Shown here one piece after another: positions 61,656 through 64,000 of a stretch of 64,000 nucleotides of DNA (the stretch's first letter is position 1; each line of letters opens with the position of its first letter). This DNA comes from Faucicola sp041855445 (GTDB lineage Bacteria > Pseudomonadota > Gammaproteobacteria > Pseudomonadales > Moraxellaceae), in contig JBHAEG010000016.1 of the NCBI GenBank assembly GCA_041855445.1, positions 48,337 to 112,336 of the forward strand, read 5' to 3'. The notes beneath the pieces were generated by a model. It was given only the letters and a program-made list of their open reading frames with translations. It made no database searches and was not told where the DNA came from. The translations under genes were made by a program, and so were the position numbers.

Positions 61656-63497
61656 TTACATTTCCCCCAAAAATCCTCCGCTTTGTCTTTGCCATAATTT
61701 TGCGTAAACGCCATTTTTTGCTAATAACTCATCATGACTGCCTTGCTCAATAATTTGACCTTTATCCATCACGACCAATCTATCTAATGATGCAATGGTT
61801 GATAATCGATGGGCAATCGCAATCACCGTTTTACCCTGCATCATTTCGTCCAGACTTTCGGTAATAGCATGTTCAACTTCACTATCTAAAGCACTGGTTG
61901 CCTCATCAAGTAGTAAAATTGGAGCATTTTTTAACATGACACGAGCAATTGCAATTCGCTGACGTTGTCCACCTGACAATTTAACACCTCGTTCACCCAC
62001 TTGGGTATCTAAGGCAGAATTTCCATAACTATCTTGTAATTGTTCAATAAATTCCCACGCATGGGCTTTTTGGCTAGCTTGGATAATTTCATTTTCGCTG
62101 GCACTTGGACGACCATAATTAATATTTTCTCGAACAGTACGATGTAGTAATGAGGTATCTTGTGTTACCATGCCAATTTGTCGGCGTAAGGACTCTTGAC
62201 TGACGGCATCGATTGATTGCCCATCAATTAAAATTTTACCGCTATCCACGTCATAAAAACGTAATAATAAATTAACAAGTGTTGATTTTCCAGTTCCTGA
62301 ACGCCCGACTAAACCAATTTTCTCACCAGCTTTAATATGTAAATTAAAATTATCTAGTAATTTTTGCTGATGATTATCTTTATCATAACTAAAATTAACC
62401 TGTTGAAATTCAATATCGCCATGTGTGACTTGTAATTCTATAGCGTTTTCTTTATCAATAATTGTATGTGGTTTTGATAAAGTTTTCATACCATCTTGTA
62501 CTGTGCCAATATTTTCAAACAGCATTGCTGTTTGCCACATAATCCAATGCGTTAGACCATTTAAGCGTAAAGCCATTGCCGTTGCCGCCGCAATTGCCCC
62601 TGCACTTAACTCTTGATATAACCACAGATACAAACCTATCGCCACCGTTGAGCCAACCAATAATACATTAATGGTATGATTAACAACTTCTAATCGAGAA
62701 ACCCATCGCATTTGGTCATGCACTGTCACCATGAATTGTTGCATCGCATCTTTAGCATAGTGTAATTCACGTTTAGAATGGCTAAATAATTTTACTGTCA
62801 TAATATTGGCATAAGCATCTGTTATTCGTCCTGTCATCAAGGCTCGAGCGTCCGCTTGCCTGCCTGCCGAGCTTTTTAATTTTGGAATAAAATACATCAA
62901 TGACAATACAAATAAAATTACCCAAGCCACAAATGGTATAAGTAACCAACTATCAAGATTAAATAAGATTACCCCGCTACTAATAAAATATACGCCAACA
63001 AATACCAACATATCCGTAAACGTTAGTACAGTATCTCTCACGGCTAACGCCGTTTGCATGACTTTTGCCGAAACTCTTCCCGAAAACTCATCTTGATAAA
63101 ATTGCATAGATTGTCCAAGCATTTGTTTATGAAATCGCCAACGCATTTGCATTGGAAATACACCTTGCAATACTTGAAATTTTACTAATGAATTCATCGC
63201 AACCACAAATGGACTCAGCAATAATACACCAGCCATTGCAATTAACATATTGCCTTTTTCTAACCACAAAGTTTGAGGAGTATATTTAGCTAACCAATCT
63301 ACCACATCGCCAATCCATGCAAATAACAACGCTTCATAGATACCAATTAGCCCTGATAAAAACATCAATGAAAATAACCAGAAACGTAAACCTTTGGTAC
63401 ATGCCCATAAAAACTTTAATAAACTATCTTTAGGTAATGGAATATGATTATCAGGATAAGGATTTAGACGCTTTTCAAAAAACTGAAAAATAGACAT
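61656..63497 (-). CDS. ABC exporter, fused permease and ATPase
   Basis: 613 residues from the ATG at 63495-63497; a TTG at 63512 is unlikely. A six-helix type I exporter domain (about 30-330) is followed by the nucleotide-binding domain. Landmarks there are Walker A GLVGRSGTGKSTL, Q-loop MVTQDTSLLHRT, signature LSGGQRQRIAIARVM, Walker B ILLLDEATSALD and AHRLST. It resembles the multidrug/lipid exporters of the MsbA/MdlB class; the substrate cannot be read from sequence. Probably works as a homodimer. Confidence 0.87.
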   Translation of the reverse strand: MSIFQFFEKRLNPYPDNHIPLPKDSLLKFLWACTKGLRFWLFSLMFLSGLIGIYEALLFAWIGDVVDWLAKYTPQTLWLEKGNMLIAMAGVLLLSPFVVAMNSLVKFQVLQGVFPMQMRWRFHKQMLGQSMQFYQDEFSGRVSAKVMQTALAVRDTVLTFTDMLVFVGVYFISSGVILFNLDSWLLIPFVAWVILFVLSLMYFIPKLKSSAGRQADARALMTGRITDAYANIMTVKLFSHSKRELHYAKDAMQQFMVTVHDQMRWVSRLEVVNHTINVLLVGSTVAIGLYLWLYQELSAGAIAAATAMALRLNGLTHWIMWQTAMLFENIGTVQDGMKTLSKPHTIIDKENAIELQVTHGDIEFQQVNFSYDKDNHQQKLLDNFNLHIKAGEKIGLVGRSGTGKSTLVNLLLRFYDVDSGKILIDGQSIDAVSQESLRRQIGMVTQDTSLLHRTVRENINYGRPSASENEIIQASQKAHAWEFIEQLQDSYGNSALDTQVGERGVKLSGGQRQRIAIARVMLKNAPILLLDEATSALDSEVEHAITESLDEMMQGKTVIAIAHRLSTIASLDRLVVMDKGQIIEQGSHDELLAKNGVYAKLWQRQSGGFLGEM

Positions 63498-63715
63498 AGA
63501 TAAACTACACAAGACATATAAAGAAGGAAAAATTGTTATTCATTAAAACGATGCAAACTTATTATAAAAGATAAGCGAAAAAAGCAACAGTCAATTTTAG
63601 TAAATCTAAAGTTTATGACAAATCCATGAATAACCTTGCCCAACCTAGCTGACAATGCGATAATAAGACTATTTTTGAAAAATAACAATTGGTTAATCTT
63701 GAACACAGGAATGAC

Positions 63716-64000
63716 ATGGCTCAATATATTTACACCATGAACAAGGTGTCAAAAATTGTTCCCCCAAAACGTGAAATTTTAAAAGACATCAGTCTGTCCT
63801 TTTTCCCTGGTGCAAAAATCGGCGTACTTGGCTTAAATGGTGCAGGTAAGTCCACCTTGCTACGCATTATGGCAGGCGTGGACAAAGATTTTAATGGTGA
63901 AGCTCGTGCCCAAACTGGCATCAAAATTGGCTACCTTCCCCAAGAACCCCAACTAGACCCCGCCAAAGACGTACGAGGCAATGTAGAAGATGGCGTGCGT
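63716..64000 (+). CDS. ettA: EttA, energy-dependent translational throttle ABC-F protein (3' end outside window)
   Basis: The first 95 residues are visible: MAQYIYTMNKVSKIVPPKREILKDISLSF, Walker A GLNGAGKSTLLRIMAG, and GYLPQEPQLDP. This N-terminus is that of EttA, which binds the ribosomal E site and gates the first elongation step by the ADP/ATP ratio. AGGAATGAC precedes the ATG. The gene runs off the right edge. Confidence 0.93.
   Translation, partial: MAQYIYTMNKVSKIVPPKREILKDISLSFFPGAKIGVLGLNGAGKSTLLRIMAGVDKDFNGEARAQTGIKIGYLPQEPQLDPAKDVRGNVEDGVR

Overview
This window is an A+T-rich gammaproteobacterial chromosome segment. The gene content and order point to the family Moraxellaceae (Moraxella/Acinetobacter/Psychrobacter relatives). 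Supporting signs are a type IV pilus minor-pilin operon beside a pilA/TfpZ-type cassette, a fadB-fadA pair, a division/wall cluster that starts at rsmH and stops at mraY, an OMPLA with a long N-terminal extension, and a hemA-TPR-lolB order. I cannot name the species from sequence alone. Most of the window is core chromosome; the only clearly accessory part is the first ~2 kb.

Layout. 1-2030: the 3' end of mnmC, then a scarred locus in which a VapB-VapC toxin-antitoxin pair is bracketed by ~0.5-kb direct repeats made of the mnmC tail and the tail of the pilin accessory gene tfpZ, plus a third, internally deleted mnmC scrap. 1958-11610 (all minus strand): tfpZ, two tandem type IV pilin genes, a 537-bp regulatory gap with a well-spaced sigma-54 promoter, then the minor pilin operon pilV-pilW-pilX-pilY1-pilE-like-pilE-like. 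11936-20343: beta-oxidation (fadB-fadA), copper handling (copZ-copA), engB, a dihaem cytochrome c4 and yjgA. 20450-26550: acetyl-CoA synthetase, two flavoproteins (BaiN/YhiN type and UbiM/UbiH type), ppnP and rlmB.

26561-35876 is a classic translation/RNA operon: initiator tRNA with a consensus promoter, rimP, nusA, infB, rbfA, truB, rpsO and pnp. It carries punctuating hairpins, including a nested inverted repeat before rpsO and a long RNase III-like stem before pnp. 35996-41205 (minus): hemL, ppk2, a small NIF3-like protein, ycgN-like and gltX. 41433-49246: rsmH-ftsL-ftsI-murE-murF-mraY, which form the septal peptidoglycan machinery and the lipid I precursor pathway. 49318-53074: comF, pldA, a DUF4349 lipoprotein and a small secreted protein of unknown function. 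53257-64000: plsB, tesB, cmoA, hemA, a TPR protein, lolB, an ABC exporter and the start of ettA.

I did not find a CRISPR array, prophage, IS transposase or multi-gene defence system. The best candidates for something new are the recombination scar around vapBC between mnmC and the pilin cassette, the two-pilin arrangement with its sigma-54 control region, and the structured leaders of rpsO and pnp.
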